Assembly: GCF_019891175.1 (NCBI RefSeq)
Contig: NZ_CP072600.1
Span: 6,076,001-6,140,000, forward strand
Source: Leptothermofonsia sichuanensis E412
Lineage (GTDB): Bacteria; Cyanobacteriota; Cyanobacteriia; Leptolyngbyales; Leptolyngbyaceae
Reading direction: 5' to 3'
Length of the DNA: 64,000 bases
Both the position numbers and the translations under genes were made by a program. Numbering within the stretch: the stretch's first letter is position 1; every line of letters begins with the position of its first letter. Of this stretch, positions 25,208-33,955 are shown in pieces. The notes beneath the pieces are model-generated. The model was not told the origin of the DNA and ran no database searches. It saw only the letters and a list, made by a program, of their open reading frames with translations.

Positions 25208-26644
25208 TTATTCCTTAGAGGTATTTATTTGCAGTCCCCCAATCATCTGCTCGATCTGGGGGCGACTGAGTTTGCCCTGGGCATTGCGCGGCAACTGATC
25301 GACCGCAATCCACTGCTTGGGCTGTTTGAATTTACTTAGGCGGGTTTTCACAGCAGTCTGGAGCTTTTCTGGAGACACCTCCGGGCTGGAAGGCACATAG
25401 AGGGCAGTCACTGTCTGCCCCCAGTGGCGATCGCTCACCCCGATCACACAGACATCCTGCACGAACCCTGTGGCCCGAATCACGGCTTCGACCTCTGCCG
25501 GGAACACATTTTCTCCTCCGGTAATAATCTTGTCGCTGCTTCGTCCCACGATATGCAGATAGCCCTGCTGGTCGAGAAAGCCCAGATCGTCTGTGGACAG
25601 GGTGGGTGGGTCAGAGAGGAAGGGGGGGAGAGGGGAGAAGGGAGAGGAGGAATGAGGGAAGGGGTAGTATCCAATTGCCAGGGAACTGGCATGGATGGTA
25701 ATGATCCCGGTTTGGGAAGCATCCACCGGTTGACCTGTGGGGGCGCAGATCTGGATGTGGGCATGGGGTAACACCTGCCCACATCCGGAGTACCCCTGAA
25801 GAAACGCTTCGGGTTTCAGTGTGGCAACCTGAGCGGCTGTTTCAGTCATGCCATAGGTAGGAGCCAACCGGATTTGATAAGTTCTGGCTGTTTCCAGGAG
25901 TTCAGACCAGGGAGGCGCTCCACCTAACAGCACCGTCTGAAACCGGGATAGCCAGGGAATCAACCCAGGCTGATTCAGTAACCGCTGAAGCTGAGTTGGT
26001 ACCAGGGATAGAAAAAAAGCCTCTGGCTGGATGTCAACCGTCCTTCCAGTTTCCAGTTCCTTAAAGGGCAACAGGACCAGACGGCCACCCGACATAAAGG
26101 AACGGAGAAATTGCATCAAGCCGCTGACATGGTAGAGCGGCAGGACACAGAACGAATTCACCTGTTTCACGTCAAAGTACTGCTGGAATCCAGCGATCGC
26201 TGCCATCAACGTCTCCCAGGTATGAACGGCAAACCGAAGCTGACCGCAAGAGCCACCTGTGGGAATCATGATTAGCGGGTAGATAGCCGGTAGCCGATAC
26301 CGGGTGTTGGGTTCAGATACTTTGTGCGCTTCTCCTTCTCCCATCTCTTCCCCTTTCCACACCAGATCGGGTTGCACCATGTCCACCACCGACTGCCATT
26401 CCCCCAGGGACCAGTCCGGATTGCCGAGGAAAAGATGTGCATTGTGGGCACAGGCGGCGATAAAACCAGCCAGGAACCTGACAGGATTCCGTTCAGCCAG
26501 AAGAACCCGGACCGGACTGTCCCAGTTGGATGCCTGCCGGAGTCGTTGCTCGATCCACTCATCCAACGTTTCCTGGTGATAGCCAATCAACCAGTTCTGG
26601 GTCAGTCTTTGATTGAAACAGTCCATCACAGTGCTCATCGCCAT
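25208..26644 (-). CDS. menE: o-Succinylbenzoate-CoA ligase
   Basis: A 478-residue adenylate-forming enzyme that activates o-succinylbenzoate with ATP and CoA in phylloquinone synthesis. The phosphate-binding loop is PTGGSCGQLRFAV. The A5 motif is APTYGMTETAAQ, then STDDLGFLDQQGYLHIVGR, KIITGGENVFPAEVE and the catalytic-lysine segment RNAQGKLSRPQ. Two low-complexity insertions are visible: one near residue 100 (HKVSEPNTRYRL) and one rich in Pro/Ser/Phe (HSSSPFSPLPPFLSD) near residue 330, encoded by a purine/pyrimidine-biased tract at 25606-25680. The ATG at 26644 has GGTGGAG just upstream and lies 9 bp after the menC stop, so the genes are cotranscribed. Confidence 0.93.
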   Translation of the reverse strand: MAMSTVMDCFNQRLTQNWLIGYHQETLDEWIEQRLRQASNWDSPVRVLLAERNPVRFLAGFIAACAHNAHLFLGNPDWSLGEWQSVVDMVQPDLVWKGEEMGEGEAHKVSEPNTRYRLPAIYPLIMIPTGGSCGQLRFAVHTWETLMAAIAGFQQYFDVKQVNSFCVLPLYHVSGLMQFLRSFMSGGRLVLLPFKELETGRTVDIQPEAFFLSLVPTQLQRLLNQPGLIPWLSRFQTVLLGGAPPWSELLETARTYQIRLAPTYGMTETAAQVATLKPEAFLQGYSGCGQVLPHAHIQICAPTGQPVDASQTGIITIHASSLAIGYYPFPHSSSPFSPLPPFLSDPPTLSTDDLGFLDQQGYLHIVGRSSDKIITGGENVFPAEVEAVIRATGFVQDVCVIGVSDRHWGQTVTALYVPSSPEVSPEKLQTAVKTRLSKFKQPKQWIAVDQLPRNAQGKLSRPQIEQMIGGLQINTSKE

Positions 26645-26653
26645 CTCTCCACC

Positions 26654-27796
26654 CTACACCGCAGTCAACCGAGAGCACCGCTGGAGCCATTGCCACAGGT
26701 CTTCCCCGTTTAGCCTCAGAGCCGGATCACGGTCAAGAAACCAGTGATCTAACCCAAAGCCGATTGCCCGTGGGTGGGTCATCAGGTCGGCTGCCAGATG
26801 GAGGAGCGCATTTTGCCCGATCGCGGTTTCAAATACGGAGGAAACCACTACATCAATCCCGGTTTCCTGACAGAACTGGCGCAAACGGGTAGGAAACCCT
26901 GCAATCGCTGGTTTAATCACAAACACCCCTCGCCATCCCTGCGCATAGCAGCTTTGCAGTTGGGTCAGGTTGGCAACCGATTCATCCAGGGCGATCGCGG
27001 TCCTGAACTGCTGGCTGAGCACTTGCATGGACTCAAGGTGTGCTGGGGCTAATGGCTGTTCCAGGTATTCCACCACTAGAGCATCTGTTGAAAGCTGATC
27101 ACAAGCTTGTAACCAGCGTGCAGCCTCGTCGTAGCCCAGTGATCCATTGGCATCCAGACGTAACCGGGCAGCCGCAGGCAGCCTCTGGATCAGTTGGTGA
27201 AAGATTTCCAGTTCTTGGGCGATCGCACCAACCCCAATTTTCCACTTAAACGTCCTGTACCCCGCTCCCCACAAAGGCTGCCAGGCACTTAAGCACAGTT
27301 TTCCAGCAGGCAAAAGCTGGCTATGGGAAAAGGATTCCAATGGCTGGCTGGCAGAGCCAGCAAAGCCGGGGACAGGGGACAGGGGACAGGGGATGGAGGC
27401 GGGGGACAACGGGATGTCTGGATTTACATAGATGTCTGGATTTACATGGATGCCTGGATTTATCTGTCTGACATTCGTGCTCCCACCGGGGGCGATCGGC
27501 CTAGAAGCAGACTCAAACCCGAACTGACAGGCTGGTAACTCCTCTGGAATGGAGCGAATCATATCACCTGTGATCCGAGCCGGGAGTTTTTGACAAAACG
27601 CCACTGCCGCTTCCAGAGTCTCTGAACCAAACCAGGGAACCGGAGCAATTTCCCCAAAGCTTACATTTCCCGCAGGATCCGTTAACCGTAGAATAATTCC
27701 TTCCCGCCTCTGCCAGACCCCATGAGCCGTCCTCAGCGGTTGCCGAAACGGACGCTTATACACCCCAAACTCAAACCCCCACTCTTCCTCTCTCAC
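26654..27796 (-). CDS. menC: o-Succinylbenzoate synthase
   Basis: A 380-residue enolase-superfamily enzyme that dehydrates SHCHC to o-succinylbenzoate. Visible features are KWKIGVGA with its catalytic lysine, LRLDANGSLGYDEA, EYLEQPLAP, ALDESVANL and IKPAIAGFP. It is about 60 residues longer than usual because of a low-complexity insertion (about 27330-27510). There an 18-bp tandem repeat encodes NPDIYV-type units and a GACAGGG repeat encodes PLSPVPG. The frame could start far upstream at 27973, but that extension is Cys- and Glu-rich junk overlapping menA. I choose the GTG at 27796, preceded by a strong AGGAGGAAGG. It lies between menA (25 bp upstream) and menE. Confidence 0.9.
   Translation of the reverse strand: MREEEWGFEFGVYKRPFRQPLRTAHGVWQRREGIILRLTDPAGNVSFGEIAPVPWFGSETLEAAVAFCQKLPARITGDMIRSIPEELPACQFGFESASRPIAPGGSTNVRQINPGIHVNPDIYVNPDIPLSPASIPCPLSPVPGFAGSASQPLESFSHSQLLPAGKLCLSAWQPLWGAGYRTFKWKIGVGAIAQELEIFHQLIQRLPAAARLRLDANGSLGYDEAARWLQACDQLSTDALVVEYLEQPLAPAHLESMQVLSQQFRTAIALDESVANLTQLQSCYAQGWRGVFVIKPAIAGFPTRLRQFCQETGIDVVVSSVFETAIGQNALLHLAADLMTHPRAIGFGLDHWFLDRDPALRLNGEDLWQWLQRCSRLTAV
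27413..27466. repeat. 18-bp tandem repeat inside menC
   Basis: GATGTCTGGATTTACATA and two close variants follow one another at 27413, 27431 and 27449. The unit is a multiple of three, so the menC frame stays open through it. Confidence 0.88.
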
Positions 27797-27821
27797 GCCT
27801 TCCTCCTCACTCCTCCCCTTC

Positions 27822-28736
27822 TCACCCCCCCAACACAAACCCCGCCCCCAACAGCAGCCCACTCCAGAAATGCAGGGCAACCGCAATAAAGCGGCAGTGG
27901 GTGAGTTTTTCGGGTTGATGGTAATAGGAACCAATGACGCGACACAGTTTGAAGGCATAGAGCAGACTGGCAAACACCAGCAGGCTCCAGATTGGGAAAA
28001 TACCCAAAGTTATGAACAGGAGGGTGAAGCCGTAAATGCTGCCCGTAATCCAGGGCAAGAGTTGGGCTGCACGCTGGCTACCCAGCCGAACAATGGGAGA
28101 TTTTTTGCCAACCGCCGCATCTTCATGAACCTGGTTGAAGTGGGAACAGAACAGGATCAGGCTGGTGGCAATGCCAACCACCACCGATGCGGCAAAGTTA
28201 GTGACAGACCAGGATTGGGTCTGGCTGTAGTAAGCGGCAGCAAATGCCAGAGGACCAAACGCAAAAAAGCAGAGGATTTCCCCCACTCCCTGGTAGCTGA
28301 GACGGAAGGGGGGACCCTGGTAAACATAGCCGATCGCACAGCAGCATAAAATCAACCAGATTACAGTCAGATCCTGTTGCCAGAAGGCGATTGCCCCAAT
28401 CCCTACCAGTCCCAGAGCCAGACAGAGATTTCCCAGCCAGAAGATGAATGTCTTATTCCCCGTCAGGTTGACCAGGGAGTTGGCTTTGTTGACATCCACC
28501 CCAGTTTCTGCATCAAACACGTCATTACTCAGATTTTCCCAGGCAAGGATGAGAATAGCAGCAGCAAGGAAGGTGAAAAAGGTTCTGACGTCAAAGGTCC
28601 AGGTTTCGGAAAAAGCGACCGCACTGCCGACCACAATGGGCATGATGGCGACGCTATACATGGGTGGCTTAATCGCAGCAAACCACAAGTTCCGATCTGG
28701 CTGAGAATTTGACTGCTCAAGGGTTTTGGTTGTCAT
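27822..28736 (-). CDS. menA: 1,4-Dihydroxy-2-naphthoate prenyl(phytyl)transferase
   Basis: A 304-residue UbiA-superfamily membrane enzyme that attaches the phytyl chain to dihydroxynaphthoate. The first Asp-rich motif is NDVFDAETGVDVNKAN, and the second is the FNQVHEDAAVGKKSP loop. About eight or nine hydrophobic helices are present. It is first in the minus-strand trio menA-menC-menE and diverges from menF across a spacer of about 200 bp. The ATG at 28736 begins a short cytosolic leader before the first helix. Confidence 0.93.
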   Translation of the reverse strand: MTTKTLEQSNSQPDRNLWFAAIKPPMYSVAIMPIVVGSAVAFSETWTFDVRTFFTFLAAAILILAWENLSNDVFDAETGVDVNKANSLVNLTGNKTFIFWLGNLCLALGLVGIGAIAFWQQDLTVIWLILCCCAIGYVYQGPPFRLSYQGVGEILCFFAFGPLAFAAAYYSQTQSWSVTNFAASVVVGIATSLILFCSHFNQVHEDAAVGKKSPIVRLGSQRAAQLLPWITGSIYGFTLLFITLGIFPIWSLLVFASLLYAFKLCRVIGSYYHQPEKLTHCRFIAVALHFWSGLLLGAGFVLGG

Positions 28737-28941
28737 GGAAAAGAATCTGACTGGAAAGGGAAGCGTCTGGTTTCAAACAATTTCATTATTCTACGGCTCT
28801 GGGGGTTCCCGAATTTTGATCGCCAGCCCAGACTTTAAATTTTGAAACACAACCCCCCAGCCAGATTGGTTGGCTGTAAACCTCTCGTCATGGGCGATCG
28901 CAGAACTATACTGGTTTATACAGTTCCATTGCTTCTGTTAC

Positions 28942-30405
28942 ATGCCAGTTACACCGTACTGCAAGAATCTGTTTCAAAGCCGTAGGGATCTGCACCAATT
29001 TCTATTAGCTTGCCAGCAAGAATCACTTGAAAAAGATCACCCCAGAATCATTAGCATATCCCTGGAAATTGAGCCTGTTGATCCACTCATTGTCTTTGAC
29101 CAGATCGCCCAAACTAATCAGCTAAACTTTTACATTGAAAAACGAGATTTACCCCAAAATACCTATTCAGATGCTCCAAATTTAGACTCCAAAAGTGTCA
29201 GCGGAATTGCGGCGATCGGTTCAGCCATTGACCTTCAGGTAGGAGGATGCAACCGTTTTCAAGCAGCAAAGGAATTCATTCATTCAGTCCTCTCAGATAC
29301 GGTTATCGTTGGAGATTCTCACCTGCCCCTGGCAGGACCCCACTTTTTTTGTGGCTTCACTTTTTTTGATAATTGTTTTGAGCCTGATTTTTTGTTTCCG
29401 GCAGCAACAGTTTTTCTACCAAAATGGCAGGTTTCCTACCAGAAAAATTGCTGTACTGTTGTAGCAAATCTGGCAATTCATTCAGAAATCAATCTGGAAT
29501 CAACGACTGATGATTTGTGGCAAACGTTACAAACGATCCGGTCCACCCACTATCAGTTGCTCAATCCCAATCTCAATCATCGAGAACTATTGCGGAAGCA
29601 AGATGTGGCAGATACTCACCACTTTGAGCAGGCCGTTTTGGCAGCCCTCAACTCGATTCAAAATCATGTGTTAAACAAGGTGGTGCTTGCCCACGCAATT
29701 GACATCGTTTCGCCCTTGCCGTTTCACCTGGTTCATTCCATTCACAACCTGCGCCATCTTCATCCCGACTGCTACCTGTTTGCTATTAGCAACGGAAAAG
29801 GGCAGCATTTTATGGGTGCCAGCCCGGAGCGGTTGATTAGTCTGCGCAATCGCCAGTTGCTGACGGATGCTCTGGCAGGCTCTGCTCCACGGGGCAAAAC
29901 AACCTGTGAAGACGCATTTCTGGCAAATAACCTGCTCAATAGTAATAAGGAAATGCATGAACATCAGGTTGTGCTTGAATTCATTACCCGTCAGCTCTGC
30001 CATCTGGGGCTGACTCCCCAGCCCTCCCCCCTGCGTTTGCTGCAGTTATCCAATATTCAGCACTTACAGACCCCAATTCAGGCACGGGTGCCCGCGGGAA
30101 TTCACCTGCTGGATGCGATCGCTGAACTTCACCCCACGCCAGCGGTGGCCGGGGTACCGCGAGATATCGCCTGTGAGCATATTCGCCAGTACGAGGCATT
30201 TGAGCGATCGCTCTATGCCGCCCCCATTGGCTGGGTTGACCACCAGGGGAATGGTGAGTTTGCTGTGGGTATCCGCTCTGCTTTAATTGATGGTTGCCAT
30301 GCCCGCCTCTATGCTGGCGCTGGCATTGTTGCCGGGTCAGCCCCAGAACGAGAACTGGCAGAAGTTCAACTTAAGCTGCAAGCGCTATTAGCCGCGCTGG
30401 TTTAG
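28942..30405 (+). CDS. menF: Isochorismate synthase
   Basis: A 487-residue chorismate-utilising enzyme making isochorismate, the entry step to phylloquinone. The conserved C-terminal half shows LLTDALAGSAPRGKT, EMHEHQVVLEFI, HPTPAVAGVPR and GWVDHQGNGEFAVGIRSAL, ending YAGAGIVAGSAPERE. A frame from a TTG at 28870 adds 24 Trp/Phe/Cys-rich residues unlike the family, so the ATG at 28942 is preferred. It leads menF-menD-menB; menD follows 10 bp after the stop. Confidence 0.92.
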   Translation: MPVTPYCKNLFQSRRDLHQFLLACQQESLEKDHPRIISISLEIEPVDPLIVFDQIAQTNQLNFYIEKRDLPQNTYSDAPNLDSKSVSGIAAIGSAIDLQVGGCNRFQAAKEFIHSVLSDTVIVGDSHLPLAGPHFFCGFTFFDNCFEPDFLFPAATVFLPKWQVSYQKNCCTVVANLAIHSEINLESTTDDLWQTLQTIRSTHYQLLNPNLNHRELLRKQDVADTHHFEQAVLAALNSIQNHVLNKVVLAHAIDIVSPLPFHLVHSIHNLRHLHPDCYLFAISNGKGQHFMGASPERLISLRNRQLLTDALAGSAPRGKTTCEDAFLANNLLNSNKEMHEHQVVLEFITRQLCHLGLTPQPSPLRLLQLSNIQHLQTPIQARVPAGIHLLDAIAELHPTPAVAGVPRDIACEHIRQYEAFERSLYAAPIGWVDHQGNGEFAVGIRSALIDGCHARLYAGAGIVAGSAPERELAEVQLKLQALLAALV

Positions 30406-30415
30406 CCACAGAGTC

Positions 30416-32158
30416 ATGCCGATTGATTTTAGAAACACAAATCTAGTCTGGACTTCGATTCTGGTAGAAACCCTGCACCGACTGGGGTTGACTACGGCTG
30501 TTATCTGTCCGGGGTCACGCTCTGCCCCCCTGGCGATCGCCTTTGCCAATCATCCCCAGATCGAAGCCATTCCAGTCTTAGATGAGCGTTCTGCCGCTTT
30601 TTTTGCCCTCGGTATTGCTCGCCAGCAGGGGTTACCTGTGGTTCTGGTCTGCACATCCGGCACCGCCGCGGCAAACTTTTATCCGGCTGTCATCGAAGCC
30701 AGGGAGAGCCGTGTACCTCTGCTGGTATTGACCGCAGATCGCCCCCCTGAACTGAGGGACTGTAATGCCGGACAGGCGATCGACCAGCATAAGCTGTATG
30801 GCAGTTACCCCAACTGGCAAACAGAACTGGCATTGCCAACGCTGGAACTGTCGATGCTTGGCTACCTCAGACAAACCACCATTCACGCCTGGGAACGGTC
30901 ACTGTATCCATCAGCAGGTCCCGTTCATCTGAACTGTCCCTTTCGCGATCCCCTTGCCCCCCTGCCGCAACCAGAAGCCCAATCACTGGCAGCAATTTTT
31001 GACTTTGAACAGTTTTTTGCCTCAGTGGCATGTTTACCTGACTTTTTTCCGTCTCTCCCCGCTGCTCCTTCCCCCCTTCCCCCCCTGGCTGCCAACGGCA
31101 TCATTGTTGCCGGTCCTGCCCAGCCCAAATCTCCAGAGCGTTACTGTCGGGCGATCGCCCATCTATCTCGAACCCTGGGCTACCCTGTTCTGGCAGAAGG
31201 ACTCTCGCCCCTGCGCAATTACGCCAGCCTGAACCCTAACCTCATCTCCACCTACGACCTGATTCTGCGCAACCCTTCTCTTGCAGAAAAACTCCGTCCC
31301 GAGCTGGTGATACGCCTTGGCGAAATGCCCACCAGTAAGCAACTCCGCACCTGGCTAGAAGCCACCCACCCACGCCAGTGGGTGATTGATCCCGATGGGC
31401 GTAACCTGGATCCCCTGCATGGTCAGACCATTCATTTACACCTATCCGTTGAAGCCCTTGCCAGGCTCATCCCCAAACCGCCCCAGCCCTCCGACTCCTA
31501 CCTCAATCTCTGGCGTACCGCCGAGGCCCAATCCCGTCGCATGCTCGACCAGACCATGATGGAATCGGAGGTTTTGTTTGAGTGTAAGGTTGCCTGGTTA
31601 CTCTCTAAAGTGCTGCCATCGGGAACCCCCCTTTTTATCAGCAGCAGTATGCCAGTACGGGATGTGGAATTTTTCTGGGCACCCGGCAACTCTAAAATCA
31701 GACCCATCTTCAACCGGGGTGTAAACGGCATTGATGGGAGCCTGTCCACGGCTCTAGGGGTGGCCCACCGACAGCAGAGCAGTGTCATGTTGACCGGCGA
31801 TCTGGCACTTCTGCACGATACCAACGGCTTTTTACTCAAACCTCAGTTTTCTGGACACCTGACCATTGTACTGATTGACAACAATGGCGGTGGCATTTTT
31901 GAGATGTTACCCATTGCCCAGTTCGACCCCCCCTTTGAAGCCTTCTTTGCCACGCCCCAGTCCGTCAACTTTGCCCAACTCTGTATGACCTACGGGGTAG
32001 AACACGAACTGATTACAGGCTGGCAACAGTTGGAGCGCCGCTTAACCCGGCTACCCCAGAGCGGAATTCGCATCCTGGAAATTCGCACAGGACGGAAAGC
32101 AGACGCCCTTTGGCGGCAGAATAACTTAGAAGCCTTCGCTGCCAATATCCATTTTTGA
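30416..32158 (+). CDS. menD: SEPHCHC synthase (MenD)
   Basis: A 580-residue thiamine-diphosphate enzyme that condenses isochorismate with 2-oxoglutarate. The N-terminal PYR domain has VICPGSRSAPLAIAF and VLDERSAAFFALGIAR, with VVLVCTSGTAAANFYPAV. The C-terminal cofactor domain has FNRGVNGIDGSLSTALG, GDLALLHDTNGFL and the metal site IDNNGGGIFEMLP. A Pro-rich stretch near residue 215-225 (LPAAPSPLPPLA) looks like a small low-complexity insertion. The spacing to menF is 10 bp. Confidence 0.95.
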   Translation: MPIDFRNTNLVWTSILVETLHRLGLTTAVICPGSRSAPLAIAFANHPQIEAIPVLDERSAAFFALGIARQQGLPVVLVCTSGTAAANFYPAVIEARESRVPLLVLTADRPPELRDCNAGQAIDQHKLYGSYPNWQTELALPTLELSMLGYLRQTTIHAWERSLYPSAGPVHLNCPFRDPLAPLPQPEAQSLAAIFDFEQFFASVACLPDFFPSLPAAPSPLPPLAANGIIVAGPAQPKSPERYCRAIAHLSRTLGYPVLAEGLSPLRNYASLNPNLISTYDLILRNPSLAEKLRPELVIRLGEMPTSKQLRTWLEATHPRQWVIDPDGRNLDPLHGQTIHLHLSVEALARLIPKPPQPSDSYLNLWRTAEAQSRRMLDQTMMESEVLFECKVAWLLSKVLPSGTPLFISSSMPVRDVEFFWAPGNSKIRPIFNRGVNGIDGSLSTALGVAHRQQSSVMLTGDLALLHDTNGFLLKPQFSGHLTIVLIDNNGGGIFEMLPIAQFDPPFEAFFATPQSVNFAQLCMTYGVEHELITGWQQLERRLTRLPQSGIRILEIRTGRKADALWRQNNLEAFAANIHF

Positions 32159-32180
32159 AGGAGGGGCGAGGGGACAGATC

Positions 32181-32208
32181 GTTTTTAGTGGTTAGTTTTT
32201 AGTGGCTA
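32181..32208. repeat. 14-bp tandem duplication before menB
   Basis: GTTTTTAGTGGTTA is followed by GTTTTTAGTGGCTA, 10 bp before the menB ATG. It may affect menB translation initiation. Confidence 0.75.
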
Positions 32209-32218
32209 GAGGGTTAAT

Positions 32219-33052
32219 ATGCAAATTGACTGGCAACCGGCAAAAACCTACGAAGACATCCTCTATCACAAAGCTGATGGGATTGCCAAAATCACCATCA
32301 ACCGTCCCCATAAGCGCAATGCTTTTCGTCCCAGGACCGTGTCGGAACTCTATGATGCCTTTTCGAATGCACGGGAGGATCGGCGCATTGGTGTGGTGCT
32401 GTTGACAGGGGCAGGTCCCCACACCGATGGGAAATATGCTTTTTGTGCCGGTGGCGACCAGAGCGTGCGCGGGCATGGCGGTTATGTGGATGATGACGGG
32501 ATTCCGCGATTGAATGTCCTCGACTTACAGCGGTTGATTCGCACCATGCCCAAGGTGGTAATTGCCCTGGTAGCCGGGTATGCGATCGGCGGTGGACACG
32601 TCTTACATGTCATCTGTGACCTGACGATCGCCGCTGACAACGCCATTTTTGGGCAGAGTGGTCCCAGGGTTGGCAGTTTTGATGGTGGATTTGGTGCCAG
32701 TTACTTAGCACGAATCGTAGGGCAAAAAAAAGCACGAGAAATCTGGTATCTCTGCCGTCAGTACAATGCCCAGCAGGCACTGGAAATGGGCCTGGTCAAT
32801 TGTGTCGTTCCGGTTGACCAGCTAGAGGCAGAGGGCATCCAGTGGGCACGGGAAATTTTGGAAAAAAGTCCAATCGCCATTCGCTGCCTCAAGGCCGCCT
32901 TCAATGCTGACTGTGATGGGCAGGCTGGCTTACAAGAGCTTGCTGGCAATGCCACCCTGCTTTACTACATGACGGAAGAGGGAGCTGAAGGGAAACAGGC
33001 TTTTCTGGAAAAGCGTCCACCCAATTTCCGCCAGTACCCCTGGCTGCCTTAG
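32219..33052 (+). CDS. menB: 1,4-Dihydroxy-2-naphthoyl-CoA synthase
   Basis: A 277-residue crotonase-fold enzyme closing the second ring of the naphthoquinone. The oxyanion-hole regions are [12 protein letters not shown] and [17 protein letters not shown], followed by [16 protein letters not shown], which is typical of MenB. Length is normal. It follows menD with a 60-bp gap containing a 14-bp tandem duplication. With the minus-strand trio, it completes the core phylloquinone pathway; a thioesterase and MenH are not seen here. Confidence 0.95.
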   Translation: MQIDWQPAKTYEDILYHKADGIAKITINRPHKRNAFRPRTVSELYDAFSNAREDRRIGVVLLTGAGPHTDGKYAFCAGGDQSVRGHGGYVDDDGIPRLNVLDLQRLIRTMPKVVIALVAGYAIGGGHVLHVICDLTIAADNAIFGQSGPRVGSFDGGFGASYLARIVGQKKAREIWYLCRQYNAQQALEMGLVNCVVPVDQLEAEGIQWAREILEKSPIAIRCLKAAFNADCDGQAGLQELAGNATLLYYMTEEGAEGKQAFLEKRPPNFRQYPWLP

Positions 33053-33955
33053 GCGCGCGGATTCAATCAACTGAATTTACCACAGAGGCACGGAGAACAC
33101 AGAGCGATTCCCTGGTGCAGTTGGGATCCCTGTGCTGAGTGTGGATTTACTTGTAGTTTTATATATCCACTGTTTCTATAAGTTAAAAAGCTTCAAGATA
33201 ACCATAAAAACTGATGGTCAATCTTCACCTTTGTAAGGTTTTACCTGCAAGGTTTTGCTAACAGTTTCGCTAACAATTTGCTAACAAAAGTTCACGCCAG
33301 ACAAGAGGTTGATGCCATGATGGCTGTACCTGACCACTCCTGAGAATGAGTTTGTCTGGCTTCCTGGTTTTTATAGGTAGTGTTTTTAGGGTATTGAAAC
33401 ATCTTTAAGACTCTATATATAGATGAAGCCAGACGGGTGCAGACTGGAAAAGCAGAAGCAATTACCCGGTTCACCAATGGATGAGGCTATCTAATGAAGC
33501 TATCGAAAAAGTGCTGAAGCTCCTCGATAAAACCATAAGCTAAAGGCTGATGAATCCATCTCCTAAAGGCTTTGAAATCATAGCAAGAATTTGTACTCTT
33601 CCAGAAAGTAAACTTTGGTTTCATGCGCTTGATTCTATTTTGGAGTTTGCTATTGTAGTAATTGAAGCTAACAAGCTTCCCTGGCAGATAAACAGCCAAG
33701 TCCACGTTAGTAAAGAGGTAAAAAGAGCTGTTTCACGTAACATCTGTCTCGTTAAACTACGGCAGCATCCAAATCGAAACTTGATATTTCCCTAGCTGGT
33801 AAAAAGGGAGCAATGAATCTGATTGATTGATGGTTATTTCTAGGGTGTGCAATCAGTTCAACTCCATATACAATAGGCAGAAGAAAGGGAAATCGCTCAA
33901 GGAGTAGGGGCTTGGATGCTGTTGTAGTTTTAAACCCAATGAGGCAGAATCTGTC
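33053..33955. other. Long spacer (903 bp) with a repeat and no recognisable gene
   Basis: The first 75 bp are a family D repeat. Three copies of GCTAACA lie at 33257, 33269 and 33280. GCCAGACAA (33296) and TTGTCTGGC (about 33350) could pair across 45 bp. Short frames at 33487-33795 on both strands overlap each other and I recognise neither. Confidence 0.5.
33055..33130. repeat. ACCACAGAGG-type dispersed repeat, family D
   Basis: GGATTCAATCAACTGAATTT leads into ACCACAGAGGCACGGAGAAC. The right half is truncated near 33125. Confidence 0.7.

Noticed and set aside
27413-27466. Possible CRISPR or operator array
   Set aside because: It is an in-frame tandem repeat inside menC without spacers.
27797-27973. 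N-terminal extension of menC into menA
   Set aside because: The sequence is low complexity and overlaps a strongly conserved gene, while a GTG with a strong ribosome site exists at 27796.
28870-28941. N-terminal extension of menF from a TTG
   Set aside because: The added residues are Trp/Phe/Cys-rich and unlike the family; the ATG at 28942 fits better.
33487-33795. Two overlapping frames on opposite strands
   Set aside because: Neither has a recognisable domain, ribosome site or conserved-looking pattern, so I list the region as a spacer.
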